The position numbers and the translations under genes were made by a program. Shown piece by piece: positions 1 through 7,923 of a DNA stretch of 30,129 nucleotides (its first letter is position 1; each line of letters opens with the position of its first letter). The notes under the pieces are model-generated. The model did not search any database. It was not told the origin of the DNA and worked only from the letters and a program-made list of their open reading frames with translations. The stretch spans positions 1-30,129 of the forward strand of contig CAMLSH010000003.1 of NCBI GenBank assembly GCA_946482625.1, in the 5' to 3' direction. This DNA comes from an uncultured Opitutaceae bacterium. Its GTDB lineage: Bacteria > Verrucomicrobiota > Verrucomicrobiae > Opitutales > Opitutaceae.

Positions 1-563
1 GGATAGCGCCAGCTGAGCGGCGAGTAGTAGATCCCGACCTTCAATCCTGCTGCGCGGCATGCTTCGACGTATTCCGCCAGCAGATCGCGCCCGAGCGTCT
101 GCATGCTGGTGAAGGCGTTGGGATGAGGGCTGTCGAACAGGCTGAACCCATCGTGATGCCGCGCGGTGAGGCACAGCCATTTCATGCCGGCATCCTTGGC
201 GAGTTGGGCCCATGCTTGGGGACGATAACCGGCGGCGTCGAAATAGGCATCGCCACTTTCGGGATAGGCGTACGCGCGATATTTCTCAGGAGAAATCGCT
301 TCGTGTTCCATGACCCATTCGCCGCGTCCGGGTCCTGAATACAGCCCCCAGTGGATGAACATGCCGAACTTGGCGTCGAGGAACCAATCCAGCTTTTCAT
401 TGGGCAATTGCGCGATGCCCAGCTCCGTTTTGGGAACCCGTGCGGCTTGAACTGGTGGAGTGCGCGGCGGTTCTTCAGCAGAAGCCACGGTGCCTGCCGC
501 GGTCAAAAAGAAGGTTCCAAGCGATAGCGTGAACGACACCGGACGGAAGAGAGTGTGGGGCAT
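1..563 (-). CDS. Exported alpha-L-fucosidase, GH29 family (N-terminal part, cut by window edge)
   Basis: The reading frame opens at the ATG at 563 on the minus strand and stays open to base 1, giving 187 complete codons with the C-terminus outside the window. Residues 1-29 are a signal peptide ending near ASA. The catalytic (beta/alpha)8 domain starts near residue 57, with the GH29 hallmarks KFGMFIHWG (65-73), GEW (81-83), the ARHHDGF strand (134-140) and the VGIYYSP strand (176-182). The family hydrolyses terminal alpha-L-fucose with retention; the nucleophile Asp lies beyond the window edge, so catalytic competence cannot be judged. The signal peptide places the enzyme in the periplasm or outside the cell. 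It lies on the same strand as, and downstream of, the pectate-lyase gene, but a terminator (837-871) and about 340 bp separate them, so it probably has its own promoter. Confidence 0.9.
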   Translation of the reverse strand, partial: MPHTLFRPVSFTLSLGTFFLTAAGTVASAEEPPRTPPVQAARVPKTELGIAQLPNEKLDWFLDAKFGMFIHWGLYSGPGRGEWVMEHEAISPEKYRAYAYPESGDAYFDAAGYRPQAWAQLAKDAGMKWLCLTARHHDGFSLFDSPHPNAFTSMQTLGRDLLAEYVEACRAAGLKVGIYYSPLSWRY

Positions 564-836
564 ACAAGAGTGAGGGAGACGCGGGGTCATGCTGCGGGGA
601 GGAGCGTGAGATCACGCACGGGTTTGACGCGTGAAGGAGACGTCCGAGGAAATGGCGGTGGTGGTGGGTAAACGCCCGCCGGAAGCGTGGATCAAGGTAT
701 TTAGGGCGGCGGTGCCGCGTTCTCGGCGTATCCTGTTCGGTGCGACCCGCTGCGCTCCCTCTCAACACGACGAGGTGAACGGTGAAACGAGAAATCCCCG
801 GGATGATGGCTCGAAAACAAGGGACGGGCGCGCCCG
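564..836. other. Intergenic stretch without a supported gene
   Basis: This is the leader side of the fucosidase gene and, with the terminator beside it, fills the gap to the lyase gene. Short open frames occur on both strands but have no recognisable protein features or start context. Apart from the palindrome at 604-617 I see no promoter I would defend. Confidence 0.5.
604..617. promoter_or_regulatory. Near-perfect palindrome upstream of the fucosidase gene
   Basis: GCGTGA-GA-TCACGC: two 6-bp arms around a 2-bp centre, 41 bp upstream of the fucosidase start codon. Its right half, GAGATCACGC, recurs at 876-885 on the other side of the gap. The size and position would fit an operator for a dimeric regulator, but no regulator family is identified and chance is not excluded. 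Confidence 0.25.
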
Positions 837-871
837 AAAATAAAAATGCCGCCTCAAAACGAGGCGGCATT
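837..871 (-). terminator. Intrinsic terminator of the pectate-lyase gene
   Basis: Read on the minus strand, an 11-bp perfect GC-rich stem (arms 861-871 and 845-855, 5-nt loop) leads directly into a T-rich run (TTTTTATTTT, 837-846). It begins about 33 nt after the stop codon of the large lyase gene. This is textbook Rho-independent architecture and separates that gene from the fucosidase gene downstream. Confidence 0.88.
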
Positions 872-903
872 CGAAGAGATCACGCGGGACGTAAGCGCGT
901 CGA

Positions 904-3900
904 TCAATAGGACGTCTTGAGCCAGTTCTCTTTTGGCCAAGTCAACTTGCCGGCGCCCGCGCCTTGGAGAAGGACGGCTTCGAGGTTGGCTGGGTCGTCG
1001 TAAGCTGCCGACGGCAACGTGTAGGGCGCGCTTCCGTCAGGTGTGTTCCACGCGAAGGGTTTGATCGGCGCTTGGAACGGCCCGAGCGGGCTGCCGGCGT
1101 CGGTGCTGTTGCCGCGTATGTTCGTGATGCTGCCGTCCGTCTGGTGGAACACGTAGATCGTGTCGGTCGCCATGATCTTGCCCGTGTAAGTGGGATTCGA
1201 CGGGTCTGTCTGATTGTTGCGCAAGGGCCAGACGACATCGACGTACACCGACTTCTCAACGAGCATCGCGCCGTCTTCGGTCGAGATGCTGCCGTTGATC
1301 GGCGGGCGGAAGTTGTAGTTGTTGGTGAAGGTCTGCTGATCGGCCGCGCTCATGGCTGCGAAACGCGCATCGCGCATCCGGCGGGCCGCGAGCACGTCGG
1401 TGCAGTCCGCGTAGATGTTGAAGTTGTGGACTGTGCCGCCCGCGAGGCGCGGCAGACGGTCCCAGCTGTTCAAATACAGCTGGTGGTGGAAGGTGACCGT
1501 CGAGTTTACGTTCACCGGGTCGAGCGAGAGTTCGCCGATGGCGTGAAGCTTGCCGGGGCCTTGGGAGATCTGGGCGATGTCCTCCAGGCTGAAGCCGCGC
1601 GTGCGGAGAAAATTGTACATCGCGTAGGCGGGCTTGTTCGCCTCGAGCGCGTTGAGCTGCTGGCGCACGAAGCTGTTGGGGTTGGTTGCGCCGTCGTCGC
1701 CGACGTAGGTGTTCCACGAGTAGGTGATGTTGCTCGCTCCGCCCTTCGTATCGACGATGCCGTCGTAGGCCTTGGTGAACGTGCAGTGATCAACCCAGAC
1801 GCGGGTGACGGTTCCGCCGCCGACGCCGAGCACGATGAAGTCCCAGTTGTTTTTATCGTAGTCGCCTTTGCTCTCTTCGTCCCACTCCCAGAGCTCGTCG
1901 AACTTCAAATTACGGATGATGACGTTGGTCGTGTTTTTAAGGCTGAAGCTCGCGTGGCGGATGGTCGCACCGTTGGCGGAGAAGATCGTCAGGCCGGCGC
2001 CATTTCGTGGCGAGATCTGCACGGTGCTGACGCCTGAAGCCAATAGGACCGGGTGGAGTTTGGGAGCGACCGGTTGGGTGAAGGGCGTTGAATCCAACGT
2101 GTGTACCGCCGTGCCGACTTCGTTCCAGCCGAGGTTTAGATCGTTCATGATTTCGATGACTTTCACCGAGCCGGCGACTTTGTTGGCCGAGCGTACCGCT
2201 TCGGCGAATTCGAGCGCGGTGGTGACCTTGCGATAAGCGGGATCGCTTTCGGGAATCACGCCTCCGCCCGTCGTAGGAGTTCCTTCGGCAGCGAAGCCGT
2301 ACAGGTTGAACTTAGCGTCGGCGGTGCTGATGCCGATGGTCAGGGTGGCGGATGCACTGGTGACGGAGCCGAGCGCGTTGCTGACCGTGACGGTATAGCT
2401 GCCGACGTCATCGGCGACGACGCCGACAATGGTGTAAGCGGAGCTCGTCGCGCCGGGGATGGCGTTGCCGTCATGCTTCCATTGATACGAGAGTGGCGAG
2501 CTGCCGGTCGCGATGACGGTGAAGGTCGCATTCGCCCCCAGTGCCACGGTCTGGCTGGCCGGTTGCGAGGTGATCGACGGGGCGGAGGGCACTTCGTTGA
2601 CGACGAGGGTCGCGGCCACGCTTGTGATCGAGTCGGCGGAGTTGGAAACGGTGACGGTGTAGGAGCCGGCGTCGTTGGTGGTCACGCTGGCGAAGTTCAG
2701 CGTTTGCCCGGTCGCGCCGGAGATGGGCGAGCCGTTTTTATTCCATTGATAGCTCAACGGCGCCGTGCCGGTGGCGGTGACCTCGAACATCACCGCGGTC
2801 CCTTCATCGGCGGTCTGGGATTGCGGCGGTGTGACGATCGCGGGCGGAACTACAATGGGGACGACGGTGAGGATCGCGGCGTTGCTGGAGGCGCTGCCGA
2901 CGGCGTTCGTGACGACGGCGGTGTAGCTGCCGCCATCGGGCTCTTGGACGTCGGAGAGCGCCAGTGTCGCGGCGTTCGCGCCGGCGAGGTCGAAACCGTT
3001 TTTGAGCCACTGGTAACTCAGCGGTGTCGCGCTGGTGGCGGCGACGTTGAAGGCGACATTGGCTCCGGGGCTCACGGTTTGTGAAGCTGGCTGCGTCGTG
3101 ATCACGGGCTGCCCTGCGACCGCTGCGGCGGTGAAAGCGACGCTGACGTTGTCGATCGCGAGCGTATCGTGCGAACTGGTGGACGTGGTGGCGGTATTTG
3201 CGGTGATCCAGCGGAACCAGATCGTTTCGCCGGGCGCGACGGTGACGGGGATGTCAGCCGCGGTGAGTGTGGCGGTGGCGCCGGCGGCTCCGTTGAGCGT
3301 GGTCGCCGCCAAGCCCGGCAGGGCGGTCCAGCCGCTGGTGGCGTTGAGGTCGGACGAGGTGGCGCCGACGCGGTATTCAACATTAAACGTCACTGTGCGG
3401 GCGTTGGTGCCCTCCTTCCATTGCTCGGGCGTGTAGGAGAGCGTGAACGTGTCCAGCGTGCGGCCGGAGTTGTTCATAAAGCGGAGGCCGATGTACGTCG
3501 GAGCCGTGTTGACCCGCGTGTGGTAGGCGAGCGCGCGGTCGGTGTTCGCGGTGGTGCCAACACTGGCGAGCCTCAGGTCGGCGAGATTGCTCGATCCGTC
3601 AGAGACGGCGGCGGAGGTGTTGAGCGCTCCGGCGTAGTTGACCGCAAACCAGCCGGGCAGGGTCGTGTCGTTCGCCCACGTGAAGGAGGAGGTGGGAAGC
3701 GTGTCGAAGGTCTGCACGTAAGCCGTTCCGACGAGACTGTACACGGTGGCGGTGGTCGCGCCGGCGGCTTCGATGGTGATGTTGCCGGGAGGCGCGGCCG
3801 CGATGGTGGTGGCGTTGATGATGTTCGAGGAAACGCCCGGGCCTGCGGTGTTCACGCCGCGGATGCGGTAGAAGTACGGCGTGCTGGCGGTGAGGCCGGT

Positions 3901-6636
3901 CACGTTGATCGAGAGCGCGGCGCCGACATCGAGATTTTGATAACCTGCCACGAGGTTCGCGAAGGCGTTGTCGGTTGCCACATCGAGCCGGTAGCTCGTG
4001 GCTCCGGCGGCGGCGCTCCAGTTGGCGGTGAAGCCGGTGCTGCCGAGGTTGCTTGCCGCGAGTGCAACTGGCGCGGCAGGCGGGAGCGTCACCGCGTTGA
4101 CCGTGAGCGTCGCTGTATCGCTCGTGTCGTTACCGGCGGCGTTCGAGACGACGACGCTGTACGCGCCCTCATCGGCCGGTTGCGCGTTCGGGATCGTGTA
4201 AGTGGAGCCGTTTGCGCCCGCGATGTCGGAGCTGTTGTGTTTCCACTGATAGCTCAGAGGCGCGGTGCCGTTCGCCACGACGGTGAAGCTTGCGCTCTCG
4301 CCGGCGAAAACCGTCTGGCTCGTTGGCTGTGTCGTAATGGATGGCGCCACGGGCGGATTGACGGTGAGCCGGGCGGTGGCGCTCGGGAGGGCGCCGAGGG
4401 CGTTCGTGACGATGACAGTGTAGTTGGCGGTGTCGCCGAGCGCGGCTGAATTGAACGTCAGCGAACTGGCAACGGCGTCCGGGATGGCGACGCCGTCCTT
4501 GTACCATTGGTAGCTAAATGGTGTGGCGCCGCTGGCCACGACCGTGAAGGTCGCGGATGCGCCGACAGTCACGGTTTGGGAAATGGGTTGGTTGACGATC
4601 GTGACAATTCCGGCACTCGCTCCGCCGCTTTCGCGCGCGCCGAGATCGGTGCCGGCGGGAATCCCGCGGTCGATGAGATCGCTGCCGGCGATGAGTTTCG
4701 CGAAATCACCGAGGATCGGACCTTGCGCGTTGAACGTCCACGTGGCCGGCGGGGTGAGGGAGATGAAGTCCGCCACCGAAGCCTTCAGAGAGGAATCGAT
4801 TGAGTTGTAGCTGGTGTTGAACCAAAAAACATTGGTCGCTCCTGTCGGAGCGCCACTCGTGCTGCCGTACCGGTCGTTTGCGTTGCTGCCGCTGAAACGG
4901 AACGAAACGTTGTTTGTGAAGATGGCCGCGCTGGGCTGGTCGAACTTGAAGTTTTCCTTCGCGTTGTTCCACGCGGTGCAATTCGTGACTTCGATGGCCG
5001 CAGGGTTGCTGTTCCACGTGAAGCCGTTCTTCCCGTTGCCGAACGCGATGCAGTTTTCGACGACGTGCACGACGCCGATGTCCTCGCCGCCCAGCTTGAA
5101 GCCGTTGCGATCGCCGGAGCCGGTCGACGTGCCGTTGGTGAGGACGCCGTTGTTGTACGCGATACACTCGATCAACATGACGGGATCGATCGGACCGGTG
5201 TCGGTCTTGGTGAACATATCCCAGCCGTCGTCGATGTTGTTGTGAGCAATGCAGCCTTTGAAAATGTTGCCGGGACCGCTGGTGAGTTTTGCGGCGAAGC
5301 CATCGGCGTTCTCGCCTGCCGGGCTGTCGAAGTTATCGAAGGAGACGCAATTGAGGATCAGGTTGTTTGCCGGCCATTCCGAGCGGGGCGCGCCCGACGA
5401 GTGACGAGAAATCTGGAGGCCGGTGTCCTTGTTGGCCTGAAGGACGCACAGCTCGACGGTGTTGTTGTTACCACCGACGAAAATGCCGTTGTCAGCCGCG
5501 TTGCGCACGGTGAGGCCGCGCAGATACCAGAAGCTGCCGTTGAGCAGGATGCCGCGCGGATTCGACCCGCCCCCGGCGACGTATGTCTGGCCGGCGAAAT
5601 CGAGGATCGGTTTTTCCGTGACGCCGAGCGGCGTGCGATAGGCCTGGATGCGCTTGCGAGCGGTGTCGGACGAGCCGCTGTTGGTGCGGCTGATGGTGAT
5701 CTGGGTATTGAGGTTGTAAGTACCGCCTCGCATCCAGATCACGCCGTTCGCGGCGCCGGCCATGCGGGTGACGGCTTCGGAGAGCGTGGTTGGGCTGGAG
5801 AGAGTGCCGGGATTCGCTGCCTGGCCGGCTGGTGAAACGTAGAGGGTCAGCGTGCCCGTCGGTGTGCCGCCCGATGAGCCGCCTCCAGAGGAGCCACCGC
5901 CTGACGAGCCGCTGAACGGGGCGAAGACGGCGATGGATTGAACTTCGCGGGCCTTGGCGGAGATCCACGACATCGTCGCGGTGCCTGAAGAGCCGACGAT
6001 CTGCGTCGAAGCCGCGGAGGCCGAGGAGGTCGTTTGGTTCGGACCCGCGCGCAAGACCATGCCGGCGTTGTTGGTCTGGATCGCTGCGACGCTCGAGCCG
6101 ACGCCTAGCGTGTCGACCACCCACGAGCCTGCGGCGGCGGTGACGACGGTCGAGATGGTGCTCGCCGAGTCGTTGAAACTGGACTGCGCAGCCGGTGCAG
6201 TTTGAGCGACGTTTGCCAGGGAAATCGCGTTGGCCAGAATGTGGTTACTCAACGACTGCGTGGAGGCAAAGGTGACTTGAACGGGGTAGGTGCCCGCCAC
6301 CGGCAACGACGCTTCCGGCAGGTAGAAAAGCTGCGAGCGGTTGATCGTCGCGAGCGTCGTGGTGTTGATCGCGACCGACGATGGTAGTGGAATCATGGCG
6401 ACGCCGTTGAAGGTGACTCCGGGCGCGCTGGCGTTCGTCGCTGGCGAGGCGCGTGAGACCACGCCGACGACTACCGCGCGGTTCGAACCGCCGCCGAGCG
6501 TGTGAGACCAGGTGATCGTTGTTGTGGCGGTGGTGCTGACGGCCGAACTCGCGGCGTCGAAGGCGATCTGCGCCCGGGCGATCGTGGCGGCGCCGAGGAG
6601 CGCGCCGGCTACGCAGAGGAGTAGTTTCTTTATCAT
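904..6636 (-). CDS. Exported two-module pectate lyase (PL9 + PL1) with Ig-like and FN3 domains
   Basis: 1910 residues from the ATG at 6636; the frame is open upstream, but this start directly gives a signal peptide (1-23, ending ARAQ). Order: unnamed beta-rich domain (24-240); Gly/Ser linker (240-260); PL9 right-handed beta-helix (about 262-665) with D445, D469/D470/D473 (DDGWD) and K514 (NGFKLGG), matching the calcium ligands and catalytic Lys known from Dickeya Pel9A; Ig-like (678-763, 766-846); FN3 (851-946); unnamed beta domain (953-1170); three Ig-like (1176-1434); PL1 lyase (about 1443-1910) with VDHCTF (D1616), calcium-type D1625 and D1629, and R1727 in RLPRLA. The second Arg of the usual RxPxxR motif is Ala. 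PL9 and PL1 enzymes cleave polygalacturonate by beta-elimination. There is no C-terminal sorting signal, so release or Ig-mediated retention is likely. Function is well supported; substrate specificity is inferred. Confidence 0.9.
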   Translation of the reverse strand: MIKKLLLCVAGALLGAATIARAQIAFDAASSAVSTTATTTITWSHTLGGGSNRAVVVGVVSRASPATNASAPGVTFNGVAMIPLPSSVAINTTTLATINRSQLFYLPEASLPVAGTYPVQVTFASTQSLSNHILANAISLANVAQTAPAAQSSFNDSASTISTVVTAAAGSWVVDTLGVGSSVAAIQTNNAGMVLRAGPNQTTSSASAASTQIVGSSGTATMSWISAKAREVQSIAVFAPFSGSSGGGSSGGGSSGGTPTGTLTLYVSPAGQAANPGTLSSPTTLSEAVTRMAGAANGVIWMRGGTYNLNTQITISRTNSGSSDTARKRIQAYRTPLGVTEKPILDFAGQTYVAGGGSNPRGILLNGSFWYLRGLTVRNAADNGIFVGGNNNTVELCVLQANKDTGLQISRHSSGAPRSEWPANNLILNCVSFDNFDSPAGENADGFAAKLTSGPGNIFKGCIAHNNIDDGWDMFTKTDTGPIDPVMLIECIAYNNGVLTNGTSTGSGDRNGFKLGGEDIGVVHVVENCIAFGNGKNGFTWNSNPAAIEVTNCTAWNNAKENFKFDQPSAAIFTNNVSFRFSGSNANDRYGSTSGAPTGATNVFWFNTSYNSIDSSLKASVADFISLTPPATWTFNAQGPILGDFAKLIAGSDLIDRGIPAGTDLGARESGGASAGIVTIVNQPISQTVTVGASATFTVVASGATPFSYQWYKDGVAIPDAVASSLTFNSAALGDTANYTVIVTNALGALPSATARLTVNPPVAPSITTQPTSQTVFAGESASFTVVANGTAPLSYQWKHNSSDIAGANGSTYTIPNAQPADEGAYSVVVSNAAGNDTSDTATLTVNAVTLPPAAPVALAASNLGSTGFTANWSAAAGATSYRLDVATDNAFANLVAGYQNLDVGAALSINVTGLTASTPYFYRIRGVNTAGPGVSSNIINATTIAAAPPGNITIEAAGATTATVYSLVGTAYVQTFDTLPTSSFTWANDTTLPGWFAVNYAGALNTSAAVSDGSSNLADLRLASVGTTANTDRALAYHTRVNTAPTYIGLRFMNNSGRTLDTFTLSYTPEQWKEGTNARTVTFNVEYRVGATSSDLNATSGWTALPGLAATTLNGAAGATATLTAADIPVTVAPGETIWFRWITANTATTSTSSHDTLAIDNVSVAFTAAAVAGQPVITTQPASQTVSPGANVAFNVAATSATPLSYQWLKNGFDLAGANAATLALSDVQEPDGGSYTAVVTNAVGSASSNAAILTVVPIVVPPAIVTPPQSQTADEGTAVMFEVTATGTAPLSYQWNKNGSPISGATGQTLNFASVTTNDAGSYTVTVSNSADSITSVAATLVVNEVPSAPSITSQPASQTVALGANATFTVIATGSSPLSYQWKHDGNAIPGATSSAYTIVGVVADDVGSYTVTVSNALGSVTSASATLTIGISTADAKFNLYGFAAEGTPTTGGGVIPESDPAYRKVTTALEFAEAVRSANKVAGSVKVIEIMNDLNLGWNEVGTAVHTLDSTPFTQPVAPKLHPVLLASGVSTVQISPRNGAGLTIFSANGATIRHASFSLKNTTNVIIRNLKFDELWEWDEESKGDYDKNNWDFIVLGVGGGTVTRVWVDHCTFTKAYDGIVDTKGGASNITYSWNTYVGDDGATNPNSFVRQQLNALEANKPAYAMYNFLRTRGFSLEDIAQISQGPGKLHAIGELSLDPVNVNSTVTFHHQLYLNSWDRLPRLAGGTVHNFNIYADCTDVLAARRMRDARFAAMSAADQQTFTNNYNFRPPINGSISTEDGAMLVEKSVYVDVVWPLRNNQTDPSNPTYTGKIMATDTIYVFHQTDGSITNIRGNSTDAGSPLGPFQAPIKPFAWNTPDGSAPYTLPSAAYDDPANLEAVLLQGAGAGKLTWPKENWLKTSY

Positions 6637-6870
6637 GGCAGGGGAGTGGGGTCTGGGGACGAGAACGAGAAGGGGAATTCGCAGCCATGCGGCGGCGAAG
6701 GCCACGTGGCGTACGAGAAGCGCCCCGGCCGGGTTGATCACGGCTTGGGGGATCGCGATCGCAGGAGCCCGAGGGCTCGCTACGCCGGATGGCTTAACGG
6801 TGGGGAAGGAGACTACGGTCTGGGGAAAGCGTGTGCGTGGCGCGCGACGCGTGGTGAGGGAACGTATCGT

Positions 6871-7596
6871 TCAGGACTCGCGGCGCTGCTGTTGCTGACG
6901 GCGACGGAGGATAACGACTCCGAGCAAGACGCTCGCGGCCAGCGCGTAGGTCGATGGTTCCGGCACGGCGCTCGTCGAGGCAGAGGCGGCAACCAGTGTC
7001 AGTCGGACTGCGGGGTTGGCGGACGAGAGATCGGTGTTACCGAAGATGAACGCGTATCCGTTGGGATCGACGAGTGAGGTGAGCGCGCTTCCAAACGCGA
7101 TGGTGCCGCCGGAAGCCGCGTTGAGATCGGCCAGGAAGGCATTGTTGAGGAAGAGGCTCACGTACTGGCCGTCATCGCCTGCGCCGACCGTCGTGCTGCC
7201 GTAGAGCGAGCCCGAACCTAGATCGGCGAAGATGCCGGTGAGGCCGCTGCCGCCGGTCGTGAGCGCCGCGAGAGATCCGCTGTAGTTGAAAAAGCTCAGC
7301 GTCTCCGACGGGTTTTCCGAATAGAAACCCGCAGGAATGTCGTCCGAGCCGCCGAAGTTATAGAGGTCGAGCTTGGCGCTGACGATCGGCAGCGAGAACG
7401 TCGGCAGATCGAAAACGAAAAAACTGCGATACTCGCCTTCGAAGGCGCCGGTCACGTAGTTGGTATTATCGCCGGCAAAATCGCCGGCAGAGCTGTATTG
7501 GCCTGCGTGGGACGCGGTGATGATTTGGGCCGATGCGGGAATGGCGGGGAGGACGAGCCCGAGCAGGGTCGCGGCTAAGGGAAGGGGGAGTTTCAT
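6871..7596 (-). CDS. PEP-CTERM sorted exported protein of unknown function
   Basis: 241 residues with a signal peptide (1-24, ending ASAQ) and a classic PEP-CTERM tail: VPEPS at 211-215, a hydrophobic helix, then RRR followed by a Gln/Arg-rich end. Such tails direct exosortase-dependent processing at the cell envelope; no exosortase gene is in the window. The mature part (about 185 residues) is rich in Ser, Gly, Phe and Asp and looks all-beta, as in many PEP-CTERM proteins from Verrucomicrobia; I do not recognise a catalytic motif. It lies 234 bp upstream of the lyase gene on the same strand, and no convincing terminator separates them (only a small hairpin near 6768-6781 without a T run). 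Co-transcription is possible but unproven. Confidence 0.85.
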   Translation of the reverse strand: MKLPLPLAATLLGLVLPAIPASAQIITASHAGQYSSAGDFAGDNTNYVTGAFEGEYRSFFVFDLPTFSLPIVSAKLDLYNFGGSDDIPAGFYSENPSETLSFFNYSGSLAALTTGGSGLTGIFADLGSGSLYGSTTVGAGDDGQYVSLFLNNAFLADLNAASGGTIAFGSALTSLVDPNGYAFIFGNTDLSSANPAVRLTLVAASASTSAVPEPSTYALAASVLLGVVILRRRQQQQRRES

Positions 7597-7882
7597 GGTG
7601 GGGGACGGAGACGGACGGAAAATGCGTACCGACAGGTTGGGGAGAACACCCTATCTCGCCGCGGAGAAGCCGTCACCTCGTCACTTCTCATGATACCCGG
7701 CGATTGCGGCTGCGGCCTCATCTCTTTTGCGGGTAACGGCATCGGTTTTCTCGGACGCTCCGTTCTGGGCTGGGTGAAGAGAGCCGGGGGCATCGTTAAT
7801 TTTGATGATGCGGGTATTTTTAAGCGGCATTCGTCGGGATAACTCGTTTGGGTGCGTCGCTCATCGACCACCCCTCTCCACG
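7597..7882. other. Divergent intergenic region between PEP-CTERM and sensor-kinase genes
   Basis: This region must hold the promoters of both divergent units, but I find no convincing -35/-10 pair. It contains a spaced direct repeat CGTCAC (7671-7676 and 7679-7684) inside a short GAGAAG/CTTCTC inverted repeat (7664-7689), about 70-90 bp upstream of the PEP-CTERM start, and an AT-richer stretch at 7798-7822. No gene is supported here. Confidence 0.4.
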
Positions 7883-7906
7883 GGAGCCCTCTTCCGGCAG
7901 GGCTCC
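7883..7906 (+). promoter_or_regulatory. Hairpin in the leader of the sensor-kinase gene
   Basis: Perfect 8-bp inverted repeat (GGAGCCCT / AGGGCTCC) with an 8-nt loop, ending 17 nt before the chosen start codon. Only three T residues follow it, so it is a poor terminator. It could affect translation initiation or be chance. Confidence 0.3.
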
Positions 7907-7923
7907 TTTGCCGCAGTTACCCT

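Noticed and set aside
964..2037. 357-codon plus-strand open frame
   Set aside because: Lies wholly inside the PL1 module on the minus strand, whose motifs are unmistakable; the antisense translation has no recognisable domain.
6637..6741. 35-codon N-terminal extension of the lyase frame
   Set aside because: The internal ATG at 6636 starts a proper signal peptide; the extension would bury it.
6768..6781. Small GAGCCC/GGGCTC hairpin between PEP-CTERM and lyase genes as a terminator
   Set aside because: Stem of 5-6 bp and no T run on either strand.
7852..7923. 24-codon N-terminal extension of the sensor kinase
   Set aside because: The later ATG at 7924 gives a clean signal sequence, and the extension overlaps a leader hairpin.
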